A stretch of DNA of 64,000 bases from Glaciimonas sp. PAMC28666 (lineage in GTDB: Bacteria > Pseudomonadota > Gammaproteobacteria > Burkholderiales > Burkholderiaceae_D), in NCBI RefSeq assembly GCF_016917355.1, contig NZ_CP070304.1, forward strand, positions 3,720,001-3,784,000. The letters are read 5' to 3'. Below the pieces are notes generated by a model, which was not told the origin of the DNA, did no database searches, and was given only the letters and a program-made list of their open reading frames with translations. Below are positions 25,966 through 35,508 of the stretch, piece after piece. The position numbers and the translations under genes were made by a program. Positions within the stretch are counted from its first letter, which is position 1; every line of letters starts with the position of its first letter.

Positions 25966-27747
25966 TCAGTACTGATAGGTCACGTTAAAACCCAGTGCCG
26001 GTGTGGCCGTTTTAAATTGCGCCGGCTTATACAAAGACCATCCAGAAAATACGTCGTAGGTAAAACCTTGGTAACCACCACGTAAGCCCACCGTTGCGCC
26101 AGCCAGGGTGTCACCGACCAGATACTGCACCGAGGGGCCATAAACTTTGCCGAAATCAATGGCGACATAAACGGACTGAGCGATGTTGGGAATGGGTACA
26201 TTGAGTGCGTTTTGCAAATAGAACCCTCGCTCTCCGGTCAAGGTCAACTCACCATCGAAGCCGCGCACGGTGTAGCGCCCACCGATAGAAAATTGCTCCG
26301 TGGTATAGAGCGGTGAGCGCGTGTTTTGCCCGCGGAAGGTGGCTATGTAGGTGAGCGGCTGCGACGCAATCTGGAATGGTGCAACCAGCGTCGCGTCGAT
26401 CGTTTGCATGGCGTACATGAACGTCGGATATTCAGAAGAACGGCCTTCAGGGTTACCCATGCCACCAAAGGCAGATGATCCCCAGCGACTGGCTAGTGTG
26501 ACATCAAGCTGCGCATTGCCGATGTATTGCGTATGGTCCCAGGCAAGTTCTACCAAGGAGGTATTACGCTTCTGTACACCAATCTCGACATCATCGATTA
26601 AGGTATGGCTCCAACGTTTGCCGACCTTGAAGTGCCAGCTATTTTTTTGCGATGGGCCGCGCTGGAATTGTTGTGCAACTTTAAATTCCAGATTGTTCGA
26701 TTTGCCACTGGAGATATAGTCTTCGCTATTGCCCGCTATCTTTTGGTGATAGGTGTAGTCACTGGCAGAAAGTGCATAATTCCAATACCCTATCGGTACT
26801 GCGTAGTAAAAACTATGCCCGCCTGTTCCGCGGTTATCACCTTGACGATCAGTATCTGAACTGATGCCCAGATTGAGGATGTCGGAAACGCCCAGTATAT
26901 TATTGAGACCTAGATTCAAACCGCTTTGATATTGCCCTGTGCCTTTTGCGCCGCTGTTATCAAAATTCGCTGCCAGGGTAAATGGTTTGGAGCGTCTGAC
27001 TTCTAGCATCACATCGCTCTCGCCAAGTGCATCGGTCGGGACGATCTGCATATCGACATCTTGATTAGGCACGCGTTTTAGCTGTTCTAACCCTTGCTCG
27101 AGATCGTTCAAATTGAGCAATTGACCAGCACCGCTCGGAAATGCATTCCGTGGCGTGCCGTGCAATGCAGAGTCGGTATAACGAATGGCACGGATGACAC
27201 CGGGTATCAGGCTGAGTGTCAATTCGCCCTTTGATAAATCCTGCCCGGGAATGCCAATGCGCGTAGTGCTGTAGCCCTTTCGCATAATGTGATTAGTCAA
27301 GCGCTGCACGATGATGTTAATCCCTCTTTGTCCAACACATTGACCGCTGTATTGATTCAGATAGTCTTGCGCAAAACGAAAAGGATCGAAAGCCAGGTTA
27401 CTTGCGCCCGCCGCCCGGGCGGCCACCGAGAGCTGCAATGGGACTGTCAGGATAAATTGGTGTATCTCAAAACAGGAAGACTCCTTTGGGAGTGTCCATG
27501 TATTGATGTCGTCGATATTTCCAGCAACGCCAGGTATTGGCAATGCGACATTCGGAGCTTGCAATTGACGCGCGCGCTCCAGGGTCTGGTTCCGGCTGCG
27601 TTGACGCTGTTCTTCGCTGGCGGGCGTTTGTAGGGCTTGGCTGTGCGCGTCGGAAAAAAATCCGGCGGATAAAATGAATGAAATAATAAGTTGTGCAACA
27701 ACGACCGCATGCGCAGTCTTACCACTAAAAAAAAGTCGGCTTGTCAT
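25966..27747 (-). CDS. cdiB: CdiB two-partner secretion outer-membrane transporter
   Basis: A 593-residue TpsB/ShlB-family Omp85 protein that exports CdiA across the outer membrane. A signal peptide ends near residue 38 (AHSQA). A short Gln/Arg-rich N-terminal helix region and two POTRA domains (about 85-240) follow, then a 16-strand barrel. The characteristic loop-6 motif VRGFDGE is followed by LTGERGFYLQN. The C-terminal residue is aromatic-adjacent (NVTYQY), as expected for barrel insertion. The gene lies 101 bp upstream of cdiA in the same direction, giving the cdiBAI order of Escherichia coli rather than the bcpAIOB order common in Burkholderia. Confidence 0.93.
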   Translation of the reverse strand: MTSRLFFSGKTAHAVVVAQLIISFILSAGFFSDAHSQALQTPASEEQRQRSRNQTLERARQLQAPNVALPIPGVAGNIDDINTWTLPKESSCFEIHQFILTVPLQLSVAARAAGASNLAFDPFRFAQDYLNQYSGQCVGQRGINIIVQRLTNHIMRKGYSTTRIGIPGQDLSKGELTLSLIPGVIRAIRYTDSALHGTPRNAFPSGAGQLLNLNDLEQGLEQLKRVPNQDVDMQIVPTDALGESDVMLEVRRSKPFTLAANFDNSGAKGTGQYQSGLNLGLNNILGVSDILNLGISSDTDRQGDNRGTGGHSFYYAVPIGYWNYALSASDYTYHQKIAGNSEDYISSGKSNNLEFKVAQQFQRGPSQKNSWHFKVGKRWSHTLIDDVEIGVQKRNTSLVELAWDHTQYIGNAQLDVTLASRWGSSAFGGMGNPEGRSSEYPTFMYAMQTIDATLVAPFQIASQPLTYIATFRGQNTRSPLYTTEQFSIGGRYTVRGFDGELTLTGERGFYLQNALNVPIPNIAQSVYVAIDFGKVYGPSVQYLVGDTLAGATVGLRGGYQGFTYDVFSGWSLYKPAQFKTATPALGFNVTYQY

Positions 27748-28383
27748 GCTTCGAAAGCCTGTTTGCTGGCTGAATTTGTAAAGGACAACTATGTCTCAAA
27801 AATACTGAAATAAACGGTCCAGACGCTGACGGTTAGGTAAATTGCTTATGTTCGGATGTGGAGTAGTACGAAATTGCAGGTTGGGTGATGGAATATAAAC
27901 AGGACATGCACAGGCGCAGTGTCGTAAGCGATCAATTAACCGCCTGTTGCAGCATAAATTGATTGATGCGAGGCTTGGCTCTTTAACTGTGGATTTCGCG
28001 GACGCAGCGCTTCTTAGTCAGCGGCGGTATGGGCAGAGACGAGGCTGCGAACAACGCGCAGAGAGACGGATAGGCGTCAATATTTTTCGCCTTGCATGGT
28101 TGAGTCAACAAATACCGATTGGCGCTGGCTTTTGCCCGCCGATGGTGTCTGCGCGCTTCGCTCCTGGCAGCGAATAATCGGCGCTTAAATGCTTAAATGC
28201 TTTGATGTGCCCAAGTCCCTCTAAAATATGAACTACATCCCAAAAGTTCTATATCAACTCTTGGGGTGCAGTTCAAATAGCAACTGACCCGATCGTCGCC
28301 TGATACGACCCATTGTTCAAGATGACTTCGGTTATCCCTGACCGCACAAGAAAATTGTGATCGCACGCTACCGGTCTTTATTG
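27748..28383. other. Intergenic region upstream of cdiB
   Basis: 636 bp separate cdiB from the tannase-like gene. It should contain the cdiB promoter (minus strand, 27750-27950), but no convincing -35/-10 pair was assigned. It includes short repeats (GCTTAAAT twice near 28183-28197) and the IS-end scar at 28229-28275. No credible gene was found. Confidence 0.6.
28229..28275. mobile_element. Minimal IS3-family (IS150-like) end pair, internal sequence lost
   Basis: TGAACTACATCCCAAAAGTT (28229-28248) faces AACTCTTGGGGTGCAGTTCA (28256-28275), an inverted pair with 3 mismatches in 20 and only 7 bp between. The TGAACTGCACCCC form is typical of IS150-group termini. No transposase remains and no clear target duplication is visible. 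Confidence 0.55.
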
Positions 28384-30111
28384 CTATTGATTGGAGCAGG
28401 TGAAGCTTTGTGCCACATTAATATCGCCGCTGCCTTTATATTGCGGCCAGCTGGGATAAACGCACAAAGGCCGGGTGCGGCCCGGAACGCCGGCCGTATC
28501 AGCGACGATCTGATTGGCTGGCGCGATTCCCTTTTCTACCCAGTTTTCAAGCGTCGTAAGCGAATCCCATGCCGCATTGAAGACGCTGCTAAACGCGTGC
28601 CCGTAGCCAGGAATCTCGTAAAAACGCATAAAGCCGTCAACTTTATCTGCCCCCATCGTGTGACGGACGCGGTTAAAGTATTGTTCAGTGGCCCTGGTAC
28701 TGACCAGCGCGTCATGTATGCCATGCGCCATCAGGATTTTACCGCCTTTGCTTTGGAAAGCTGACAGGTCAGTTTTAGTCAGATCCTGAATGCCGGTAAG
28801 TTCCACAATGCGGTCTTGCAACGCGCCGGGGTTTTGTGGATCAAGCGTAAGTGAATTGTATTGCGCATCACGCGTCACAAAATATTTCACCCATTGATCC
28901 CAGAACGTACTGCCGTAAGGTGGGCTCGAGGTCGTCGTGATCGGTGGCATCGGGTTAGCTGGCTGCCGGGTGCCGAGGGATAGGGTAAGCACCGTTGGTT
29001 GAAGCACACTGTTGCCCGGAATCCCGAAATCCGTTCCCCATGTATTAAAACCCGGATAGCTTGATTCACCACTGGCCAAGCGGTAATTCAACACGAGTGG
29101 CGTATCGATAGTCTTGTAAGAGGCGATCTGCGCATCGGACAGACAGCTATCGCCGGTGTCAGCGCCGCCGCTGCACCTGACTGGCACGCCGTTCAACGTC
29201 GCTGTCGCCGGATCGAAGCGCGCGTTGCAGGCTGTCTGATTACTTATCAGGCCGTCGCGCACGCCGTCCAGCATGTCACAGGTTTCGAGAGCAGCGTCGT
29301 ACAGGACTTTACGCTTGGCGCGGCTCGGATAGGCTCCGGGCTGAGCGAGTTGCCGGGTGATCCGTCCGAATTGCAGATCGAGGCTGGCTGCATTCCAGGC
29401 CGGATATAAAACGATGGCGCCGTCGTAGTCGGCGGGCCAGTTTTGTACCGCGATCAAAGCCTCACGGCCGCCGGTGGATCCGCCCGCAAAATAGGTCTTC
29501 TGAACAGGGGCGGCATAGCGGGCAGTAATGATGGCGATTGCGGTGTCATGGGTTTTCTTCAAGGCATCACCGGAAAAATTTCTGAGTGCCTCATCGTTCA
29601 GCCCGAACGTTCCGTCCCGGCTGCCATTGGCATTGGCCTGGTGTCCGGAATCGCTGCCAAAGGTCGCATAACCGCGTCCTAGCGGCACTTGCTGGTCTAT
29701 CGGCCCCGCAGGAACGTTGCCAGTTCCTTGCGCAATCGTTCCGTTATATCCCCCGCCTGCAAACATCATGGCTTTGCTGTTCCAATTGGTGGGAAGATTG
29801 ACCTGGAACTGAATGTTGGGGGCGTGGTTATCCAAGGGACTGATGGCACCCAAAACTTTACAATACTCTCCTACTGCGGCAGGCCCGATTCCGACTGCGG
29901 GCATGATAACGGTGCTGGTCACTTTGGCGCCGGTGGTAGGCAAACCAAGCGCGGTAGCGGGGATTGTCATACCGTTTAGCTGGTCGCAGGTCATGGCCAT
30001 CTGAGCCGAGGGCGACGGGCGATCATTCTTGCCGCCGGCGCATCCCGTGATACTGATACTTGCGACGCCGGCTAGCGCCAGGAGTCGTGCAAAAGATTTG
30101 TTCATGTGCAT
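28384..30111 (-). CDS. Tannase/feruloyl-esterase-family lipoprotein
   Basis: This 575-residue secreted esterase belongs to the tannase and feruloyl esterase family. A lipobox SITGC (Cys24) predicts a lipoprotein signal, so it should be anchored in the envelope. The nucleophile motif AGGSTGGREAL carries the Ser of the G-x-S-x-G pattern. The family's C-terminal acid and histidine regions are visible as HGIHDALVS and YEIPGYGHAF. Substrates are probably plant phenolic esters such as gallate or ferulate esters; the exact one cannot be told from sequence. It is monocistronic, with an unrelated diguanylate cyclase gene upstream on the same strand. Met1 or Met3 may be the start. Confidence 0.85.
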   Translation of the reverse strand: MHMNKSFARLLALAGVASISITGCAGGKNDRPSPSAQMAMTCDQLNGMTIPATALGLPTTGAKVTSTVIMPAVGIGPAAVGEYCKVLGAISPLDNHAPNIQFQVNLPTNWNSKAMMFAGGGYNGTIAQGTGNVPAGPIDQQVPLGRGYATFGSDSGHQANANGSRDGTFGLNDEALRNFSGDALKKTHDTAIAIITARYAAPVQKTYFAGGSTGGREALIAVQNWPADYDGAIVLYPAWNAASLDLQFGRITRQLAQPGAYPSRAKRKVLYDAALETCDMLDGVRDGLISNQTACNARFDPATATLNGVPVRCSGGADTGDSCLSDAQIASYKTIDTPLVLNYRLASGESSYPGFNTWGTDFGIPGNSVLQPTVLTLSLGTRQPANPMPPITTTSSPPYGSTFWDQWVKYFVTRDAQYNSLTLDPQNPGALQDRIVELTGIQDLTKTDLSAFQSKGGKILMAHGIHDALVSTRATEQYFNRVRHTMGADKVDGFMRFYEIPGYGHAFSSVFNAAWDSLTTLENWVEKGIAPANQIVADTAGVPGRTRPLCVYPSWPQYKGSGDINVAQSFTCSNQ

Positions 30112-30495
30112 TTTGGTATGCCGTCTCTGGAAGTTTTATTTTTTATACCGCGCCGAAGCATCCTGTGCGACGAACGCTTCAGCGGCCGCGATGCTTGATC
30201 ATAATGCAATTGTGGCTAAAACGATCATAATTTTGAATGCCATTTCGGTGGCCAGAGCACAGCAAACCTTTACCGATTAAGTGCACCTCAAAGTGCCGAA
30301 TTGAAGTGCTGAAGTGCTGAATGCGCTACGGCTCCTGCATGACAGATTTAAACTGTTTGAGGATGTATCCGAGTGGGGGAGATGATTACGCAGATATGCC
30401 CCTTGATATAAACGACGGGGGAACCTGGTTCAGGCCCCGGTTTGGTTTGGTCTTTGGGATTGTTATTTAAACGGTAAATCTTTCTTCAGCAAGCG
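30112..30495. other. Intergenic region between tannase-like and diguanylate cyclase genes
   Basis: 384 bp with no credible gene. It holds a short direct repeat (TGAAGTGC twice near 30302-30317) and should contain the promoter of the tannase-like gene on the minus strand. Confidence 0.5.
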
Positions 30496-31530
30496 TCATC
30501 TGACGGGATCTTGTGGAGTGCCGAAATTTACTGTGACGACACGATTACGTCCGGCATGCTTGGCCTGGTAAAGAGCAGCATCAGCGGCGGCGACAAGCTG
30601 CGTCGGTGTGCTACCTATGAGCGCATTCGCCGTAGCAGCACCAATACTGATTGTTACAACGCCTGCTTCAGAAGTTGTGTCCGGAATTCCCAGGTGTTCC
30701 ACCGCTGCACGGATGCGTTCGGCCACCGCTTGCGCGCCTGCGGCAGTAACTTCTGGCAGGATGATCGCGAATTCTTCGCCCCCATAGCGTGCTACCAGAT
30801 CATAGGCCCTTAGTGGCGTGTTGGCCATGGCGGAGGCGATGCGCTTAAGACACTCATCCCCGGCCAGATGCCCATAGGTGTCGTTATATTGCTTAAAATG
30901 ATCGACGTCGACCATCAGCAGCGTCAGCGGATGGGTTTCTCGCATTGCGCGCTGCCATTGAGTTGCTAATGCCTGATCGAAACTGCGCCTGTTTGCAATC
31001 CCGGTTAGCCCGTCTTTAGCCGCGAGGTCTTGAAGCGCACTTTGTGCTTCCTTTTGTAATGTGATGTCGCGCAGGGTTTCGACAACCGATATCAAGCGTC
31101 CGGTCTCATCGTAGATCGGACCGGCATCGATAGCCAGATAGCGGCGGGTGCCGAGCTGTGGCATCACACACCAGTTTTCCGCATAAAGTCCATTCGGTAC
31201 TTTTTCGATATTTTTGTTCCAGACGTAAAGGTCGTTTACATCCCGCGTGCGCTCATGAATGATCAGATCGGCAAGACAAGGGCGTTGGGTGGAATAGAAA
31301 CCGCGCCAATGATCGGATGTACCGATCATTTCGGAAGCAGGAATACCGGTAAGGCGTTCGCAAGCCATGTTCCAGATAACCACCTTGCACTCCGGATCTA
31401 ACACAAAGGTGGGGACCACCAGATGTTGCATGAGACGGATGGCAAAGCTGCGTTCTTCCTCGTTCACCTTGGAAATCATTGGATTTTGTTCTTTGGAATT
31501 TTTATTTTTCATAGCGTCTCGGTGGATCAA
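30496..31530 (-). CDS. PAS-GGDEF diguanylate cyclase
   Basis: A 344-residue cytoplasmic enzyme that makes cyclic di-GMP from two GTP. A PAS domain occupies about residues 35-150 (VVIWNMACERLTGIPASEM) with a PAC-type end (SVVETLRDITLQKEA). The GGDEF domain spans about 165-335, with the active-site GGEEF at 250-254 and the inhibitory RxxD site (RAYD, 241-244) five residues before it, so product inhibition is expected. No transmembrane segment or EAL domain was seen. The PAS ligand is unknown. ATGs at residues 1, 7 and 18 are all possible starts. Confidence 0.93.
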   Translation of the reverse strand: MIHRDAMKNKNSKEQNPMISKVNEEERSFAIRLMQHLVVPTFVLDPECKVVIWNMACERLTGIPASEMIGTSDHWRGFYSTQRPCLADLIIHERTRDVNDLYVWNKNIEKVPNGLYAENWCVMPQLGTRRYLAIDAGPIYDETGRLISVVETLRDITLQKEAQSALQDLAAKDGLTGIANRRSFDQALATQWQRAMRETHPLTLLMVDVDHFKQYNDTYGHLAGDECLKRIASAMANTPLRAYDLVARYGGEEFAIILPEVTAAGAQAVAERIRAAVEHLGIPDTTSEAGVVTISIGAATANALIGSTPTQLVAAADAALYQAKHAGRNRVVTVNFGTPQDPVR

Positions 31531-31876
31531 GTTAATCGCATAAGTCGTTAACTTTTTGTCTTCGCGCCTCTACAGCAGGCCTGTCAAAATATAATACAAA
31601 TATGCATTCCAAAGCAATCAAATGTAAGATTTCTCTACACTTGGGCTTGAGCAGACTTTCAAGAAAACGCTTCATCCGAATGGCGTTCCAGCTGGGCCTT
31701 TTGAGAGGCCCTTTGCGATGCTTGCCTATGAATGATGCCACGTTCCGAAAACTGCACCGTGACGGCGCAACCTTGCAGTAAAATAATGCCGTAGAGAAAT
31801 ATTTGCGGGCCGAGGCGCTGTGCTGCACTTGCGAATTTTCGGACGGATTGTTAACCAGGAAACAAGGGATTATTAT
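31531..31876. other. Divergent intergenic region
   Basis: 346 bp between the diguanylate cyclase (minus) and the nucleoside hydrolase (plus). It is moderately AT-rich, with TATAAT-like words near 31588. Open frames here lack codon character. It probably holds both promoters. Confidence 0.5.
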
Positions 31877-32914
31877 ATGCGTCGTTTCAGTCGTTACTTC
31901 AGTTACTTAGGGCGGTTTGTGCGAGGTTTATTACTGCTGTCTTTACTCGGCCTGACCGCCGCTCAGGCAGCTGAAAAGCGCGATCTCATCATCGATACCG
32001 ATCCGGGTGCTGACGACGTGGTGGCGTTGCTGCTTGCGCTGGCTTCGCCGCAGGAATTGAATGTGCTGGCCATCACCACGGTAGCAGGTAACGTGCGCCT
32101 GGATAAGACCTCGCGGAATGCCCGACTGGCGCGAGAGTGGGCTGGGCGGGAAGAGGTCCCCGTATATGCCGGGGCGCCAAAACCGCTGGTGCGGTCACCG
32201 ATCTACGCGGAGAACATTCACGGTAAAGAAGGCTTGCCTGGCGTAGCCGTGCATGAACCGAAACAAGGATTAGCCAATGGTAACGCCGTCCAGTATCTGA
32301 TCGATACATTAAGCAAAGCGAAGCCTCATGGCATTACTATCGCGATGCTCGGGCCGGAGACCAACCTCGCGCTCGCGCTGGTGCAAGCACCTGAGATCAT
32401 CCAAGGAATTAAAGAGGTCGTGGTGATGGGCGGGGCGCACTTCAACGGCGGGAATATTACGCCCGTTGCAGAATTCAACATCTTCGCTGATCCGCAGGCC
32501 GCGCAAGTGGTATTGGCCAGTGGTGTTAAATTAACTTACATACCGCTCGACGTCACACACAAGATTTTGACTAGCCCCCAGCGGTTGAGTCAGATCGCCG
32601 GGTTACATAATCAAGCTGGCAAGCTGGTCAGCGATATTCTGAATGCCTACGTTACGGCAGATATGGTGCATTACGGCTTGCCTGGCGGCCCGGTGCACGA
32701 TGCCAGTGTGATCGCCTGGTTGCTGAAGCCGGAGCTGTTCAGCGGCAAGCAAATCCACGTTGACATTGATAGCCGCGAAGGCATTGGCTTCGGTCAAACT
32801 GTGGCTGATTGGTATGACACACTGAATCAAAGCAAGAACGTATTTTGGGTGGAAAACGGTGATGCCCAGGGTTTTTTCGATTTACTTACGGCCAGACTTG
32901 CACGCCTGAAATGA
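31877..32914 (+). CDS. Exported nucleoside hydrolase (IUNH family)
   Basis: A 345-residue enzyme that cleaves the N-glycosidic bond of ribonucleosides to ribose and base. The Ca-binding N-terminal signature DTDPGADD starts at residue 40, and GPETNLALAL, MGGAHFNGGN, AEFNIFADPQAA and VHDASVIAWLL are further family blocks. A signal peptide (RGLLLLSLLGLTAAQAA) precedes the catalytic domain, so the enzyme should act in the periplasm, unlike the cytoplasmic RihA/B/C enzymes. The start at 31877 is preferred over an upstream in-frame codon because it places the signal peptide properly; AGGAAACAAGGG lies upstream. It appears monocistronic. Base specificity cannot be predicted. Confidence 0.9.
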   Translation: MRRFSRYFSYLGRFVRGLLLLSLLGLTAAQAAEKRDLIIDTDPGADDVVALLLALASPQELNVLAITTVAGNVRLDKTSRNARLAREWAGREEVPVYAGAPKPLVRSPIYAENIHGKEGLPGVAVHEPKQGLANGNAVQYLIDTLSKAKPHGITIAMLGPETNLALALVQAPEIIQGIKEVVVMGGAHFNGGNITPVAEFNIFADPQAAQVVLASGVKLTYIPLDVTHKILTSPQRLSQIAGLHNQAGKLVSDILNAYVTADMVHYGLPGGPVHDASVIAWLLKPELFSGKQIHVDIDSREGIGFGQTVADWYDTLNQSKNVFWVENGDAQGFFDLLTARLARLK

Positions 32915-33110
32915 AAATGGTGATGAAGCAGGGCGTGGATGGCCGTCGCGCCTTACTCATAATGCCTTACTCGTCTCTGTATTCCAGATTTCCAGTACTT
33001 TCGACGATGTAGCGCCTTACAAAAAAGGCAATTTTCGACGATACTAGTGCCTGCCTTTGGTCGGGGTCTTACCGGCCTCACAAATAATTATAAAAGCAGG
33101 AGATAGTATT

Positions 33111-34643
33111 ATGAGTAATCTGGATCGCCGTAAATTTTTGAAAGTCAGCGCTGCCGTTGCAGCCGTGACTTCGAGCGGGAGTAGCATGGCACAATCGAAT
33201 GGAACACCACCTGCCGCTTTCGCTGCTGCGGCTGCGGCCGCTTCGCCAGCAGTAGCGGCACCGGCCGCCGCGGCACCGGCCGCCGCGGCACCGGCCGCCG
33301 TACCTAAGGTAACGCGGATACTTGCAAAATATATTGTCGGGGCACGCTATGAAGATTTACCTGTCGGCGTGCGCAAGGAAGGTGCCCGCACCTTGCTGAA
33401 TTGGGTTGGTGTGGCGGTGGGTGGCTCCCATCACGAAACAGTGGAATGCGCGGTGGCCGCGCTGGGTCCGTTTTCCGGTCCTCGGCAAGCTACGTTGCTG
33501 GGCCGCAAAGAACGCTTCGATATTATGAACGCGGCGTTCGTGAACGGCGTGAGCAGCCATATTTTCGACTATGACGATACGCATCTGAAGACCATTATCC
33601 ATCCTGGCGGCCCGGTGATTTCTGCCATATTGGCGTTGTCCGAATATCGGCCGGTATCGGGTCGGGATTTCATGAATGCATTGATTCTCGGTGTAGAGAC
33701 AGAACTGCGTATCGGTAACGCGGTCTACCCGAATCACTACGACGTTGGTTGGCACATTACCGGGACGGCTGGCGTTTTCGGCGCTGCTGCCGCCGCTGGA
33801 AAGTTACTTGGACTGAGCGAGCAGCAAATGGTTTGGGCGTTGGGACTGGCAGCATCCCAGCCGGTTGGTCTGCGGGAATCGTTCGGCTCCATGAACAAAA
33901 GTTTTAATCCAGGTCGGGCGGCCAGCAATGGTTTATTCGCAGCCATTCTGGCAGCGCAAAATTACACCAGTTCCGACGGGATGATAGAAGCCAAGCGCGG
34001 ATGGGCCAACACGATCAGCACCAAGCAGGATTATCGCGAAATTACCGAAGGGCTGGGGACACATTACGAGGCGTCATTGAATACCTATAAGCCATTTGCC
34101 TGCGGTATCGTGATCCATCCGGCGATCGATGCGGCAATCCAGTTGCGCAATCAATACCATCTGACGGCAGAGCAGATTGACCACATAGAATTACGGGTTC
34201 ATCCGCTGGTGATTGAATTGACCGGAAAGAAGACGCCGCAGATCGGACTGGAAGGCAAGTTCAGCATTTATCATTCAGTAGCGGTGGCAGTTGTTGCTGG
34301 CGCAGCAGGTGAAAAACAATACAGCGATGCCGCGGTGCGCGATCCCGCGACGATCGCATTACGCGACCGCGTGAGCGCTACCATCGATCCGGCAATCAAG
34401 TCGGAGCAGGTCGACATGACGATCGTTCTTAAGGATGGACGTCGATTGCATCGCTTTATCGAGCACGCTATCGGTAGCACTCAAGTGCCGATGACAGACC
34501 AGCAGCTAGAGACCAAATTCAGCGATCTGGTCGATGGCATTTTACCGAAAGCACAATCTGATAGTCTGATGAACCTGTGCTGGAACATTGAACAGCAGCC
34601 GTCCGCTAATATCATTGCACAGACCGGGGCAAAGGTGGTCTGA
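33111..34643 (+). CDS. Tat-exported MmgE/PrpD-family protein
   Basis: This 510-residue protein belongs to the MmgE/PrpD family, which includes 2-methylcitrate dehydratase. The start at 33111 has a GCAGGAGA ribosome site and opens a twin-arginine signal, DRRKFLKVSAAVAAV. A low-complexity Ala/Pro linker follows (about residues 38-64), partly built from three perfect 15-bp DNA repeats (33255-33299). The catalytic domain contains FDYDDTHLKTIIHPGGP, a conserved family block, and FKPFACGIVIHPAIDAA-like sequence later. Family members are usually cytoplasmic, so export and the linker are unusual; the true substrate is unknown. It stands alone between the nucleoside hydrolase and a convergent cytochrome gene. 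Confidence 0.88.
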   Translation: MSNLDRRKFLKVSAAVAAVTSSGSSMAQSNGTPPAAFAAAAAAASPAVAAPAAAAPAAAAPAAVPKVTRILAKYIVGARYEDLPVGVRKEGARTLLNWVGVAVGGSHHETVECAVAALGPFSGPRQATLLGRKERFDIMNAAFVNGVSSHIFDYDDTHLKTIIHPGGPVISAILALSEYRPVSGRDFMNALILGVETELRIGNAVYPNHYDVGWHITGTAGVFGAAAAAGKLLGLSEQQMVWALGLAASQPVGLRESFGSMNKSFNPGRAASNGLFAAILAAQNYTSSDGMIEAKRGWANTISTKQDYREITEGLGTHYEASLNTYKPFACGIVIHPAIDAAIQLRNQYHLTAEQIDHIELRVHPLVIELTGKKTPQIGLEGKFSIYHSVAVAVVAGAAGEKQYSDAAVRDPATIALRDRVSATIDPAIKSEQVDMTIVLKDGRRLHRFIEHAIGSTQVPMTDQQLETKFSDLVDGILPKAQSDSLMNLCWNIEQQPSANIIAQTGAKVV

Positions 34644-34741
34644 TAGCACATCCTTAACATCGTACTCAGCGTTGGCATCAGCAGCGCCCGGCCAATTAGC
34701 CGACGGCGTTGCTGATTTCAAGGCCTGCTTTCGATGCGCGT

Positions 34742-35359
34742 TTATTTGCTCGGAGGCGGTGCGGGCGTCGCAGCTATCGGTGCGATGCTTGTGAGACCGG
34801 ATACGTACACTGCCAAAGTTTCAATATCGTTTTCCGACAGAGCCTGGGCGGCTGAGGTCATGACGCCGTCCATGTCGTAACGGGTGCTGGCGTGAAAACT
34901 CGTCAGTTGCGCTTTGATATAGTCATAATGCTGTCCGGCCAGACGAGGTATATGCTGTTGGCCGCCCAAATCCCGCGCGTGGCACGCAATGCAATGATTC
35001 TGTTGCGTCAAGGCCGCCCCGGCGCTAATTTGTTGCGCGGTCAATACCACCGTTGGCTGTTCCTGCTTCTGACTCGAAAAGTAGGTCGCCAGCTCATTCA
35101 GATCGGCATTACTGAGCCCCGCTGCCATTGGTGACATCATGTCATTTTTGCGTTTGCCTTCGCGGAACATATACAGGGCAGCAACCAGGAACTGCTTGGG
35201 CTGCCCGGCAATATTCGGAATGGCAGCAATGTGCGAATTACCGCCAACGCCGTGGCAGCTGGCACAGACCTGCGCTTTTAGAGGAACAGCGAGTTCCTGC
35301 GCCATCGTCGTCCCGCTGCTTGTCGCCAGCATGCACGCCGCCAACCACGCGGCGCGCAT
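34742..35359 (-). CDS. Di-haem c-type cytochrome (cytochrome c4-like)
   Basis: The protein is periplasmic, with two class I cytochrome domains in tandem, each with one haem site: CASCHGVGG in the first and CIACHARDLGG in the second. Met residues such as DMMSPMAAGLS can serve as axial ligands. The preferred start is the internal ATG at 35359 (MRAAWLAACMLATSSGTTMAQE), which gives a normal signal peptide and 205 residues; the open frame extends upstream to 35428. The gene lies downstream of, and in the same direction as, the sorbosone-dehydrogenase-like gene (gap 80-150 bp), so it may accept electrons from that enzyme. The partnership is inferred. Confidence 0.88.
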   Translation of the reverse strand: MRAAWLAACMLATSSGTTMAQELAVPLKAQVCASCHGVGGNSHIAAIPNIAGQPKQFLVAALYMFREGKRKNDMMSPMAAGLSNADLNELATYFSSQKQEQPTVVLTAQQISAGAALTQQNHCIACHARDLGGQQHIPRLAGQHYDYIKAQLTSFHASTRYDMDGVMTSAAQALSENDIETLAVYVSGLTSIAPIAATPAPPPSK

Positions 35360-35508
35360 CCACAACTTTTGACGGAACCGCTTCACTACAGCACGCGAGG
35401 TGGGTCGCCTGCATAGGTCAGATTTCATTTGTGAAGTCTCATTTCTTTGTTGCAGTGGTGATGCACCAGTTACGATGCATCAATTTTTGAGGCTTTGGCT
35501 TGGAATCG

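Noticed and set aside
31532-31828. Possible small gene between the diguanylate cyclase and the nucleoside hydrolase
   Set aside because: No family resemblance, and it fills the divergent promoter region.
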